This document shows positions 33,945 through 42,408 of a DNA stretch of 64,000 bases, in pieces. Position numbers and translations under genes: made by a program. The first letter of the stretch is position 1, and each line of letters begins with the position of its first letter. The DNA is from Henriciella barbarensis (GTDB taxonomy: Bacteria > Pseudomonadota > Alphaproteobacteria > Caulobacterales > Hyphomonadaceae), in contig NZ_QWGB01000004.1 in the NCBI RefSeq assembly GCF_003576345.1, forward strand, positions 248,001-312,000, in the 5' to 3' direction. The notes under the pieces were generated by a model. That model made no database searches. It was not told where the DNA came from and was given only the letters and a program-made list of their open reading frames with translations.

Positions 33945-34997
33945 ATGAAACTTTCTGCTTCACTCAGTGCGCTGGCCTGCGCCGGTGTTTTGCTAGCTTC
34001 TGGCGTGACAACGGGCACGGTCATCGGACAAAGCGCGCAGGCTCAAACTGCGGCGGCCGATACGCCAGCTGCGGCGTTCGAGCGTGATCGACAATCCATC
34101 CTGGCTATGACGGGCGACTATAAGGTGACGTTCGACTTCATCGAGACGGTGCCGTTCCTGAAGGACTATGAGCTGAAAGAGCGCAAGCTGTCGGGCGGCA
34201 ATGAGATCGTCCGGGTGATCGAAGACACGGGCGACTTCATCAGCCTGCAGCACATACTTGTCGTCGGACCTGAGGATGCCCCCATCGTGGTCAAGCACTG
34301 GCGTCAGGACTGGCAGTATGAGCCGCAGCGAGTTCTGGTTTTCATTGGCGGCAATGCGTGGGAATGGCGCGACGTGCCGGCCAGTGAGCGCGCAGGCGCC
34401 TGGTCGCAGACCGTGTATCAGGTTGATGACGCGCCTCGTTACGGTGCGGTGGGTGACTGGATCTATGAGGACGGGATCGCCGAGTGGACCCCGCCAGCCG
34501 AATGGCGCCCGCTTCCGCGCCGCGATATGACGACGCGTGACGACTATCATGCAGTCGATGCGGTCAACCGGCATACGATCACTCCCAATGGCTGGGTGCA
34601 TGAACAGGACAATTCCAAGCTGATCCTGACCGAAGAGCCGCAGGCGCTGGTCCGCGAGATTGGTGTGAACACCTACCGGCGTAATTCCGACTTCGACGTA
34701 GCGGTGGGAGATTCCTACTGGGCAGCGACCGAAGACTATTGGGCTGGCGTGCGCGATGAGTGGGCAGAGATCGAGGCCGAATACCCGCGCTTTGCCATCA
34801 CCATAAAAGGCGAAACCGAAGCCCTGTATAATCCGCTACTTGGCCTTGCGAATGAGGTTCAGGCGGGTGAGCGCGATACCGCGTCGGCCGTGACCGAAGC
34901 GAGATCTGTCATCCGCAGTTTCGTGACCCCCGATATCAGTGCGCTTGCTGACCGGCTTCGCCCGGCAGACCAGTCAGCTGTCGGGGAAGAAGGATGA
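33945..34997 (+). CDS. DUF6607 family exported protein
   Basis: 350 residues from the ATG at 33945 (MKLSASLSALACAGVLLAS), preceded by an AGAGGGAT ribosome-binding site. Signal peptide to about AQA (residue 33). The mature part is rich in Trp and Tyr: DYKVTFDFIETVPF, HWRQDWQYEPQRVLVFIGG, WEWRDVP, and TYRRNSDFDVAVGDSYW, which I match to DUF6607, a family found next to TonB receptors. Its role is unknown; the genomic company suggests heme or iron handling in the periplasm. It overlaps the following gene by 4 bp (ATGA). Confidence 0.85.
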   Translation: MKLSASLSALACAGVLLASGVTTGTVIGQSAQAQTAAADTPAAAFERDRQSILAMTGDYKVTFDFIETVPFLKDYELKERKLSGGNEIVRVIEDTGDFISLQHILVVGPEDAPIVVKHWRQDWQYEPQRVLVFIGGNAWEWRDVPASERAGAWSQTVYQVDDAPRYGAVGDWIYEDGIAEWTPPAEWRPLPRRDMTTRDDYHAVDAVNRHTITPNGWVHEQDNSKLILTEEPQALVREIGVNTYRRNSDFDVAVGDSYWAATEDYWAGVRDEWAEIEAEYPRFAITIKGETEALYNPLLGLANEVQAGERDTASAVTEARSVIRSFVTPDISALADRLRPADQSAVGEEG

Positions 34998-35794
34998 TAA
35001 GATCGCTTCTCATCGGGGCTGCGACGCTGTTCGTTGCGGCCCCTGCCTTGGCGCATGCGGGGTTTATCGTACCGATTACCGAAAGTCCGGATGAGGAAGG
35101 CAGAATTTTCTTCCATGCGACGTTCAGCGACGACTTCCCGCAGATGGAAATTGGTCTGACCTCAGACGCGTGGACGATCGTGACGCCTGCGGGAGAAGTG
35201 GGAGAATTCGGCCGTCTGGCAGAACGCCCCGACCGAACAATTCTTGAAGCGACGCTGGAGGAAAGCGGGCTTTACCGTTTCTCGTCGGGCGAACGGCTCG
35301 GCCGCACGGGCGAGGTCGCGCGGATTGCCGGCACATATTTCCTGCTCGGAGGCGACGGTCTGGACAAGGAAACGCTGCCAGAGGAGGCGGATGTTCTCAC
35401 CTCCCAGACCGCGACCGTGTCAGATCTTTATCTGGCGTTTGGGAAGGGGCCGCACGCATCTCTGGAGAGTGAAATCGGCCGACTGGCGATCCGGCCGGGC
35501 GCGAACCCTGCGGATATTCGGGTCGGTGAGCGATTTGGAGCGGACGTCCTGTTCGATGGCGCGCCTCTCGCGGGCTATGACGTTACACTCTTTTCGCCTG
35601 GCTCCAGCCGGGAAGAGGGCGAGCCGGACACGGCTTTGAAGACCGATGAGAGTGGCCGCCTTGCATTTACCGCGTCAGCGCCCGGCGAGCACCTGCTCAT
35701 GGTCCGGCACATCGCGCCGTCACCTGACCGGGCTGAAACCGATGTGCGTAGCTATACAACGACGCTGACACTGCTCGTTGAGGCGGCTGAGTAG
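34994..35794 (+). CDS. DUF4198 domain-containing exported protein
   Basis: 266 residues with a signal peptide (MIRSLLIGAATLFVAAPALA) directly followed by HAGFIVP, the mature N-terminal His typical of DUF4198 proteins. Later segments (FGADVLFDGAPLAGYDVTLFSPG, TDESGRLAFTASAPGEHLL) form an Ig-like domain as in periplasmic metal-transport accessories of the DUF4198/CbiK type. Its start overlaps the DUF6607 stop by 4 bp, so the two are translationally coupled and probably under the same Fur-like control. Metal or heme binding is inferred. Confidence 0.85.
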   Translation: MIRSLLIGAATLFVAAPALAHAGFIVPITESPDEEGRIFFHATFSDDFPQMEIGLTSDAWTIVTPAGEVGEFGRLAERPDRTILEATLEESGLYRFSSGERLGRTGEVARIAGTYFLLGGDGLDKETLPEEADVLTSQTATVSDLYLAFGKGPHASLESEIGRLAIRPGANPADIRVGERFGADVLFDGAPLAGYDVTLFSPGSSREEGEPDTALKTDESGRLAFTASAPGEHLLMVRHIAPSPDRAETDVRSYTTTLTLLVEAAE

Positions 35795-35999
35795 CGAATG
35801 CTCTCGACCTGATGTCGGATCAAACATCCCGAAGGCCCGCTATGAGCCCGTCCTTCAGGGACAGGCATTGACCGCATCACGTTCGTGTTAGGTTGTCCGG
35901 ATCGGGATTGACAGCGCCGGTGCAAGACCGTCGAGTGGGCACCGAGCGATGTGCCTGGGTAGACAAAATAAATGGCACACGTCTGGAGGAAACGGTGCC

Positions 36000-37508
36000 A
36001 TGGTGATTGTGGACCCTGAGGCTGCGCCGATCGCGCCAGCGACATCTCCGTCAGCACATGACGGACTGAGCCGCCGCGCGATCTATTTACACGGCTCGCT
36101 CGCCATTCCGCTGGCGATCTATGGCTATCCGTTGGCGATCTGGCTGCCGCCATATTATGGCGCGAGCCTTGGCAGTCTGGCCCTTGTTGGCACGCTCCTG
36201 ATGCTGGCGCGCTTTACTGACGTCTTCACCGACCCCCTCATGGGCGAGATCTCCGACCGGGGACGCACGCGGTTCGGGCGACGCAAACCCTACATGGTGC
36301 TCGGCGCGCCCTGTCTCATGGTGTCGTCCTGGTTCCTGTTCGTGCCGCCTGACGGGGCGGGGGTGCTCTATCTGCTTTGCTGGCTGACCGCCTTCTTTGC
36401 CTCGGCTACGATGATCCAGATCCCCTTCCGGGCCTGGGGGGCAGAGCTGTCGGCCGATTATCACGTCCGCAGCCGGGTAACGGCCGTGCGAGAGTTCTTC
36501 GTCCTCGGCGGGCTGTTGCTTGCCGCGGCCGTGCCGATGGTGGTGGAGATCCTCGCCGATGGCGGCGCCGTAGCAGAAGTTTTCTCGGCCATGTGGCGCG
36601 ACATGATCGGCGCGTTTTCCGGTGAGATCATGAACCGGGTGCCGAGCGACCGCTCTGCGCTTGTGAGGCCGGTTCTTTTCTGGCTCGCCATCACGATCAT
36701 CGTCGCGGTGCCGCTGTTGACGCTGCTTGTGGTCACGACCGTAAAGGAGCCCCCGCCCGCCGCCCGCGAGCGCGTGCCAGTCATTGAAGGCTTCCGGCAC
36801 ATGTGGCGCAACGGTCCGATGCGCCGGGTCCTGATGATCGCCTTCCTGGTGGTCGCCGGCGAGAGCCTGCGCAACGCCGTTTCCCTGTTCTTCATTCGCG
36901 ATATCGTCGGTATTCCGACAATCGGGGCAGCCTATTTTCTTTATTTCGTGGCAGGGATCTCTGCGATCCCGTTCTGGCTGTGGATGGGACGTAAGGTGGG
37001 CAAGCACCGCGCCTTTCTTGGCACGCTTGGCTTTGTAAGCTTTGTGAGCGCGGCAAACCTCTTCCTCGGCTATGGCGACTATTTCGCGTTCTTCTGCCTC
37101 TTCCTGATGAAGGGCTTTGCTTTCGGTGGGCTCCAATTCCTGCCGCTGGCGATGCTCGCCGATGTGGTCGACGTCGACAGCGCGCGTTCTGGCGGGCGAA
37201 GAGCCGGGGCCTATTTCGCGGTCATCGGCCTGTCGGAGAAACTGGCGGCGGCCATATTCACCGGCATCGCACTCAATATCGCAGGACTGCTCGGCTATCA
37301 GGCGATGGGGGCGGCGGCTTCGGCAGATCAAGGCGTGCTTGCGCTACGCCTGGTCTACTGTCTCGGGCCGATTGCCCTTTACAGCCTCGCGGTGCCGCTC
37401 ATCTGGAGCTATCCGCTGACGCCTGAACGCCATGCACGCCTGCGCGCAGGACTGGAGCGGCGCGCCAAACGGCTGGCCGCGGCGAAGAAGGCAGAGAGCC
37501 AGGCGTAG
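36000..37508 (+). CDS. MFS transporter, glycoside-pentoside-hexuronide symporter type
   Basis: 502 residues from the ATG at 36000, preceded by GGAGGA at 35985-35990. About 12 membrane segments. The loop 2-3 motif FTDVFTDPLMGEISDRGRTR followed by GRRKPYM is diagnostic of the GPH symporter group (MelB, XylP, and similar). Substrate unknown; no glycoside hydrolase is adjacent. The gene converges on the AMP-ligase gene with stops 14 bp apart. The 205 bp upstream (35795-35999) show no recognisable riboswitch or gene. Confidence 0.9.
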   Translation: MVIVDPEAAPIAPATSPSAHDGLSRRAIYLHGSLAIPLAIYGYPLAIWLPPYYGASLGSLALVGTLLMLARFTDVFTDPLMGEISDRGRTRFGRRKPYMVLGAPCLMVSSWFLFVPPDGAGVLYLLCWLTAFFASATMIQIPFRAWGAELSADYHVRSRVTAVREFFVLGGLLLAAAVPMVVEILADGGAVAEVFSAMWRDMIGAFSGEIMNRVPSDRSALVRPVLFWLAITIIVAVPLLTLLVVTTVKEPPPAARERVPVIEGFRHMWRNGPMRRVLMIAFLVVAGESLRNAVSLFFIRDIVGIPTIGAAYFLYFVAGISAIPFWLWMGRKVGKHRAFLGTLGFVSFVSAANLFLGYGDYFAFFCLFLMKGFAFGGLQFLPLAMLADVVDVDSARSGGRRAGAYFAVIGLSEKLAAAIFTGIALNIAGLLGYQAMGAAASADQGVLALRLVYCLGPIALYSLAVPLIWSYPLTPERHARLRAGLERRAKRLAAAKKAESQA

Positions 37509-37522
37509 GGACGCGTGGTTCC

Positions 37523-38971
37523 CTAAAGCCGCGCCGCGCGCAAATCCTTCCGGCGGGTCTTTCCGGCGTCATCGCGTAAAGGTTCGCGGACGAGTTCAAT
37601 GGATTTGGGGAGCTTGTAGGTGACGAGCCGCTCGCGCAGATGCGCGGTGAGGGCGGCTTCGTCGAGGTCACCTTTCGGCATGTCGATAATGACGTGGAGG
37701 CGCGATCCCATATCCTCATCCGGCAGGCCGATGACAGCAGATGAGCGCACGCCTTCGAAGGCGTCGAGCGCGGCTTCGATCTCGGCGGGGTAGATATTCG
37801 CGCCGCCGACGATGATCATGTCTGACTTGCGGTCGGTGAGGTAGAGATAGCCGTCGGCGTCCATCCAGCCCATGTCGCCAAGGCTTTCCCAGCCGCCCTC
37901 AATCGCCTTGGCCTCGGCGCCGAGATAATAGTAGGAGCTGCCTTGTCCCGCGAGCGGGCGGAGGAACACCTCACCCACTTCGCCAGGCGGCAGGGCCTCG
38001 CCGTCCTCCCCGACAATCTTCATCTCGCAAGTCTCTACGGGTCTGCCGACGCTGCCCTTATGCGTCAGCCATTCAGTGCCCTGTATCGTGGTCGAGCCCT
38101 GACCCTCTGTGCCGCCATAAAGCTCCCAGATCACTTCGGGCCCCAGCCACTCGATGAAGGCCTCTTTCAGCCAGGGCGGGCAGGGCGCAGCAAGGTGCCA
38201 GAGCGCATTGAGGCTCGAGACGTCATAGCGGGTGCGCACCTCATCCGGCAGGGCCCAGATCCGGCGCATCATGGTCGGCACCATATAGGCGGTTTCGAGC
38301 TTCATCCGGTCGATCAGCTCCAGCGTTTTCTCGGCATCGAAACGGGTGGTGACGGCAACGCTCGCGCCTTTGAAGAGGGCGATGGTGGCCCACATGAAGG
38401 GGCCATTATGGTAGAGCGGACCGGGGATCAGCATCGAGCCCTGCGTGCGGATTTCGAGGAAATCCATGTCGGTGTCCCACTCGGCGGGCAGCTTCGACAC
38501 GATGAGCTTTGGCCGACCCGTGGAGCCGCCTGACGTCATCGCTTTAAGGGATGCGGCGGTTTTCTCGGGCAGCGGGTCTTCGGACAGGGCTTCGTCAGGC
38601 GTGTAGCCAGCCGGGATGGACGGGGTCGGCGCGTATTCGCCGTCCGCAGCGCCAACGACGAGGGCGGGCTTGCCGAGCTCGACGATCTGGTCGCGTTCAT
38701 ACTTCGGCAGGCGGGCGGAAACAGGCTGCGGCGTCGCGCCAAGCTTCCAGGCGGCAAAAGTGGCCTCGAAGAATTCCAGGCTGTTGGGCAGGGCGATGGT
38801 GACGAAGTCATTTTCCTTGACGCCAAGGTCCGCGTAGGCCCGTGCCAGCCGGTTGGTGCGCGCATCAAGCTCTGCCCATCTGATCTGATGCCCCTCATGG
38901 TCGACAGCGACCCGCTCCGGCTGGATAGCCGCCCAATGGGCAAGAATACGCGAAAGGGACAAGACAGGCAT
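37523..38971 (-). CDS. AMP-binding enzyme (acyl/bile-acid CoA ligase-like)
   Basis: 482 residues from the ATG at 38971 (MPVLSLSRILAHWAA). ANL superfamily motifs: TSGGSTGRPKLIVSK (P-loop), LWHLAAPCPPWLKEAF, ELYGGTEGQG, GWMDADGYLYLTDRKSDMIIVGG-type hinge region, and the C-terminal lysine region (AGKTRRKDLR). It activates a carboxylate as an acyl-adenylate and transfers it to CoA. The motif set resembles BaiB-like and long-chain ligases; the substrate cannot be read from sequence. It is convergent with the MFS gene and has no acyl-CoA enzyme neighbours. Confidence 0.9.
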   Translation of the reverse strand: MPVLSLSRILAHWAAIQPERVAVDHEGHQIRWAELDARTNRLARAYADLGVKENDFVTIALPNSLEFFEATFAAWKLGATPQPVSARLPKYERDQIVELGKPALVVGAADGEYAPTPSIPAGYTPDEALSEDPLPEKTAASLKAMTSGGSTGRPKLIVSKLPAEWDTDMDFLEIRTQGSMLIPGPLYHNGPFMWATIALFKGASVAVTTRFDAEKTLELIDRMKLETAYMVPTMMRRIWALPDEVRTRYDVSSLNALWHLAAPCPPWLKEAFIEWLGPEVIWELYGGTEGQGSTTIQGTEWLTHKGSVGRPVETCEMKIVGEDGEALPPGEVGEVFLRPLAGQGSSYYYLGAEAKAIEGGWESLGDMGWMDADGYLYLTDRKSDMIIVGGANIYPAEIEAALDAFEGVRSSAVIGLPDEDMGSRLHVIIDMPKGDLDEAALTAHLRERLVTYKLPKSIELVREPLRDDAGKTRRKDLRAARL

Positions 38972-39078
38972 GGGCGGTTCCCTCCGAGCAGGCCATCTCA
39001 TGCGGCCAGTGCTTTCTTCTGGCGCTAAGCCTAGCGATTTGGACGCGAAGGGGAAGGTGGGAGTTTGTGGAATGCAGA

Positions 39079-39483
39079 TTACTGATCGACCTGCCCTAGC
39101 GCCGCCAGAACGCGGCAGTCGCCGACCTGACCGCCGGCGCAGGAATGGAGCATGCGTTCCAGTTCTGTTTCCAGCGCCTTCAGCTGGCGCAGGCGATTGC
39201 GGATGTCGGCGAGCTGATTGCGGGCGATCTCATCGACAGAGGCGCAGTCCTGATCCGGGCTGGTCTGAAGTTCGATGAGTTCGCGGATGGCCTCTATGGG
39301 AAAGCCGAGCTCACGCGCCTGGCGGATAAAGGCCAGCCGCTGGACCGCACTCTCGTTATACTGGCGTTGACCGCCCGCGGAGCGGTCAGGCTGGCCCATC
39401 AGGCCAATGGTCTCATAGTAGCGGATCGTTGTGACCTTGACGCCAGCGAGGCTGGAGAGGCGGCCAATTGTGAGCGCTTTCAT
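39079..39483 (-). CDS. MerR family metal-responsive regulator (ZntR/CadR-like)
   Basis: 134 residues. N-terminal MerR winged helix (IGRLSSLAGVKVTTIRYYETIGL, GGQRQYNESAVQRLAFIRQ), dimerisation helix, and metal-site cysteines at 80 (DQDC), 115 and 123 (SCAGGQVGDCRVL). Cys near 79 plus two C-terminal cysteines is the pattern of divalent-metal sensors (Zn, Cd, Pb) rather than CueR-type copper sensors, which lack the first. Divergent from the CDF gene; a MerR-type promoter with 19-bp spacing lies between them. Confidence 0.92.
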   Translation of the reverse strand: MKALTIGRLSSLAGVKVTTIRYYETIGLMGQPDRSAGGQRQYNESAVQRLAFIRQARELGFPIEAIRELIELQTSPDQDCASVDEIARNQLADIRNRLRQLKALETELERMLHSCAGGQVGDCRVLAALGQVDQ

Positions 39484-39502
39484 GGAAACTGCCTTTTCTG
39501 GC

Positions 39503-39533
39503 TTGAGGCTATAGTGACTGTAGACTGTAGGGT
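39503..39533 (+). promoter_or_regulatory. MerR-type promoter/operator of the CDF gene
   Basis: TTGAGG (39503-39508) and TAGGGT (39528-39533) are separated by 19 bp, the long spacer typical of MerR promoters. The spacer holds an imperfect dyad GGCTATAGT / ACTGTAGGG with an 8-bp centre, where a MerR dimer would bind. Confidence 0.6.
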
Positions 39534-39572
39534 CTGGCTAATGCGAATCTGCCAAGATCGAAAGGCGTTTGA

Positions 39573-40202
39573 ATGTCCAATTGCTGTGAACCCAAAAATT
39601 TCGACGGAACCAGCCGCGCCTATCGCCGCGCCCTCATCGCCGTAATTTTTATCAATGCGGTCATGTTCTTTGTAGAAATGAGCGCAGGGCTAGCGTCGGG
39701 CTCGCAGTCGCTGAAGGCCGATGCACTCGACTTTGGCAGCGACAGTGCCACCTATGCGCTGAGCCTGATGGTCATCGGCATGTCGGTCCGTACGCGGGCG
39801 ATTGCCTCTCTGGTCAAGAGCGGGTCACTGGCAATTATTGCAGGGGTAATCCTGTTTACCACGCTCATGCGCGTGTTCGCGGAAGGCGCGCCTGAGGCAG
39901 CCACAATGGGCGTCATCGGCGTGGTCGCGCTGCTTGCGAATCTTGCAAGCGTGCTGATCCTGCTACGCTGGCGCGATGGGGACAGCAATGTCAGGTCAGT
40001 CTGGTTGTGCTCACGTAATGATGCCATCGGAAATGTCGGGGTGATCGCGGCGGGCGGCGCGGTGGCCTGGACGGGTATGGCGTGGCCCGACCTTGCTGTG
40101 GCGGCGCTTCTGGCGGGGCTGTTCCTGCGCTCGGCGGTCAGTATTACCCAGCAGGCAATGTCGGAGATCCGCGACGAGAAGGCGCAGCAGGCCGGCGCTT
40201 GA
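39573..40202 (+). CDS. Cation diffusion facilitator-like transporter (short form)
   Basis: 209-residue membrane protein starting MSNCCEP. About six hydrophobic segments; the metal-site pattern is LKADALDFGSDSATY in TM2 and SRNDAIGNVGVI in TM5, matching the two half-sites of CDF antiporters with Asp-rich instead of His/Asp pairs. It ends after TM6 (MSEIRDEKAQQ) and so lacks the cytoplasmic dimer domain of full CDF proteins. The N-terminal CC pair could take up metal. Driven by the MerR-type promoter upstream; likely exports Zn or Cd to the periplasm. Confidence 0.88.
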   Translation: MSNCCEPKNFDGTSRAYRRALIAVIFINAVMFFVEMSAGLASGSQSLKADALDFGSDSATYALSLMVIGMSVRTRAIASLVKSGSLAIIAGVILFTTLMRVFAEGAPEAATMGVIGVVALLANLASVLILLRWRDGDSNVRSVWLCSRNDAIGNVGVIAAGGAVAWTGMAWPDLAVAALLAGLFLRSAVSITQQAMSEIRDEKAQQAGA

Positions 40203-40280
40203 CCCTCCACTGGCTGTAGGGATTACGCCGCGTGCATTGATGGCGGTGTGCAGGCCGCGGATGAAACGGAAACCCGACTG

Positions 40281-42353
40281 ATGAAAAACTTCTTCCTGAA
40301 CGGGGCGGCTGTGACAGCCTTCCTGACGCTTTGTGCGGGTCATCCCGCGATGGCATTTGCTGATGCGCCGGACGCGCATCCGGCCAGCGATCATGAAGAT
40401 GGATCGCATGACGAGGCCGACCACGATAATGGCCAACATGGCGGCGAGGCAGGCGATCCGCACGCTCATGACCATGATCATGAGCGCGCGCTGGCGCCGG
40501 TGATCGTGCAGGCGACACGCTCCGGGCGCCGTGTGCAGGACGAGCCGATCCGGGTCGAGGTGATCAATCGTGAGGAGATCGGCGAGAAGGCGGCGATGCG
40601 GCCAGGCAACATATCCATGCTGGTTGCGGAAACCGGCGGCATCCGGGTCCAGACAACATCGCCCGCGCTGGGCGCGGCCAATATCCGCATTCAGGGTCTT
40701 TATGGACGTTATACGCAGCTGCTGGCCGATGGTCTGCCGCTTTATGGCGGGCAGGCCGCTTCGCTCGGCTTGCTGCAGATTCCGCCGACCGATCTGGCAC
40801 AGGTAGAGATCATCAAGGGCTCTGCGTCCTCTCTTTATGGCGGCTCAGCGCTGGGCGGTGTGATCAACCTTGTTTCGCGGCGTCCGGGCGACGAGGCGGA
40901 GGGCGAGGTGCTTTTGAACCTGACGACCGAAGATGGTCAGGACATTACAGCCTATGGCGCGACGCCCCTGTCAGACACGGTCGGCGTTTCACTGACGGCG
41001 GGTGCGCACCGCCAGAGCGTTCGCGATTTTGACGATGATGGCTGGATCGACATGGCCGGCTATGAGCGCTGGACCGCGCGTCCGCGCGTCTTCTGGGATG
41101 GGACGGACGGCTCGTCTGTCTATGCGACGCTTGGGTACATGACAGAGCAGCGAGAGGGTGGGACCTTGCCGGGGCGAACAGTGCCGAACGGCCGGCCCTT
41201 CGCGCAGGATCAGGATACTGAGCGGCTGGATGCCGGGCTGATCGCGGAGCGGCCGCTGTCGGATGCGATGTCGCTGCATTTTCGCGGATCGGCCATGGTC
41301 CAGGACCACGAACACCGGTTTGGTACGGTGCTGGAGGATGATCAGCATGAAAGCTATCTAGCCGAAACCTCTCTGACCTGGCAGGGCGACCGGACCAACT
41401 GGGTTCTGGGAGCCGCGTTGCAGACCGATAGCTTCAGCTCAGACACCTTTCCGGCCTTCGACTATGACTATGATGTGCCGGGCGTGTTCGCGCAGGTCGA
41501 CCATGATTTCAGTGAGCTGCTGGCGGTTTCGCTGAGCGGGCGGCTGGACGATCATAGCGCCTTCGGGACGCAGTTCAGCCCGCGGCTTTCGGTTCTGTAT
41601 CGTCCGGGAAACTGGACGATCCGCGGCTCGGTCGGCGAAGGCTATTATGCGCCGACGCCCTTCGTCGAAGAGATCGAAGCGGCGGGTCTTTCACGGCTGG
41701 AGCCGCTGTCGGGTCTTGAAGAAGAGACCGCGCAGACGGCATCGTTGGATGTCGGCTATAGGCAAGGTCCGGTCGAGACGAGCCTGACGCTGTTCGCCTC
41801 TGATGTGGATGGCGTGACCGAGCTGGAAGCTTTTTCATCTATCCCGGGCGGCACGCCGGACAGGGTCCGTCTGGTCAATCAGGATGGGACGACGGAGATA
41901 CGCGGCTCCGAATTGCTGCTGCGTTACTATCTCGGCGACTGGAAGCTGACGGGCAGCTATCTTTATCTTGATGCGAGCGAACCGGCGGGGCCGGGCGCAG
42001 GGCGACAGGAGATTCCGCTCACGCCGCGCCATTCAGCTGGCTTTGTGGCAATGTGGGAGCAGCATGGCCGCGGGCGTCTCGGCTTTGAGGCCTATTATAC
42101 AGGAGAGCAGAGACTGGAAGGCAATCCGTATCGCACGGAAAGCGACCCCTATCTGCATCTTGGTATTCTGGCGGAGATCACCACCGGCCCGGCGAGCTGG
42201 TTCGTGAATGCGGAGAACTTGCTTGATGTGCGTCAGACCAAGGAAGACCCCCTCCTGCGGCGTGCCCGTGCGCCGAGCGGTCAGTGGACGACGGATATCT
42301 GGTCGCGCAATGACGGGTTCATCCTGAATGGTGGCGTACGTCTGAGTTTCTAG
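40281..42353 (+). CDS. TonB-dependent receptor with His-rich N-terminus, probably metal-related
   Basis: 690 residues from the ATG at 40281 (MKNFFLNGAAVTAFLTL), 78 bp after the CDF stop. After the signal peptide, residues 30-70 hold nine His interleaved with Asp and Glu (HPASDHEDGSHDEADHD), then the TonB box region (APVIVQATR), plug (IRIQGLYGRYTQLLADGLPLY, VEIIKGSASSLYGGSALGGV) and barrel ending GVRLSF. His-rich leaders occur in zinc receptors such as ZnuD. With the MerR and CDF genes it forms a likely zinc/cadmium module. Its start spacing suggests co-transcription with the CDF gene. Confidence 0.9.
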   Translation: MKNFFLNGAAVTAFLTLCAGHPAMAFADAPDAHPASDHEDGSHDEADHDNGQHGGEAGDPHAHDHDHERALAPVIVQATRSGRRVQDEPIRVEVINREEIGEKAAMRPGNISMLVAETGGIRVQTTSPALGAANIRIQGLYGRYTQLLADGLPLYGGQAASLGLLQIPPTDLAQVEIIKGSASSLYGGSALGGVINLVSRRPGDEAEGEVLLNLTTEDGQDITAYGATPLSDTVGVSLTAGAHRQSVRDFDDDGWIDMAGYERWTARPRVFWDGTDGSSVYATLGYMTEQREGGTLPGRTVPNGRPFAQDQDTERLDAGLIAERPLSDAMSLHFRGSAMVQDHEHRFGTVLEDDQHESYLAETSLTWQGDRTNWVLGAALQTDSFSSDTFPAFDYDYDVPGVFAQVDHDFSELLAVSLSGRLDDHSAFGTQFSPRLSVLYRPGNWTIRGSVGEGYYAPTPFVEEIEAAGLSRLEPLSGLEEETAQTASLDVGYRQGPVETSLTLFASDVDGVTELEAFSSIPGGTPDRVRLVNQDGTTEIRGSELLLRYYLGDWKLTGSYLYLDASEPAGPGAGRQEIPLTPRHSAGFVAMWEQHGRGRLGFEAYYTGEQRLEGNPYRTESDPYLHLGILAEITTGPASWFVNAENLLDVRQTKEDPLLRRARAPSGQWTTDIWSRNDGFILNGGVRLSF

Positions 42354-42362
42354 CCAACTGGG

Positions 42363-42399
42363 TCCCGGTCTTCCGCTTTGCGGAAACCGGGATGACGGG
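42363..42399 (+). repeat. Family B palindromic repeat, copy 2
   Basis: TCCCGGTCTTCCGCTTTGCG then GAAACCGGGATGACGGG. The design and tail match the copy at 25288-25325. It lies in the 55-bp gap between convergent stops at 42353 and 42409 and may double as a transcription stop. Confidence 0.75.
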
Positions 42400-42408
42400 C
42401 TTTGGGTG

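Noticed and set aside
35795-35999. Possible riboswitch upstream of the MFS gene
   Set aside because: Several short self-complementary stretches are present, but no conserved core of a known class (for example cobalamin or TPP) could be identified.
36087-37331. 414-residue reverse frame rich in Arg, His and Asp
   Set aside because: Antisense of a hydrophobic MFS transporter gene, which produces such charged shadow frames.
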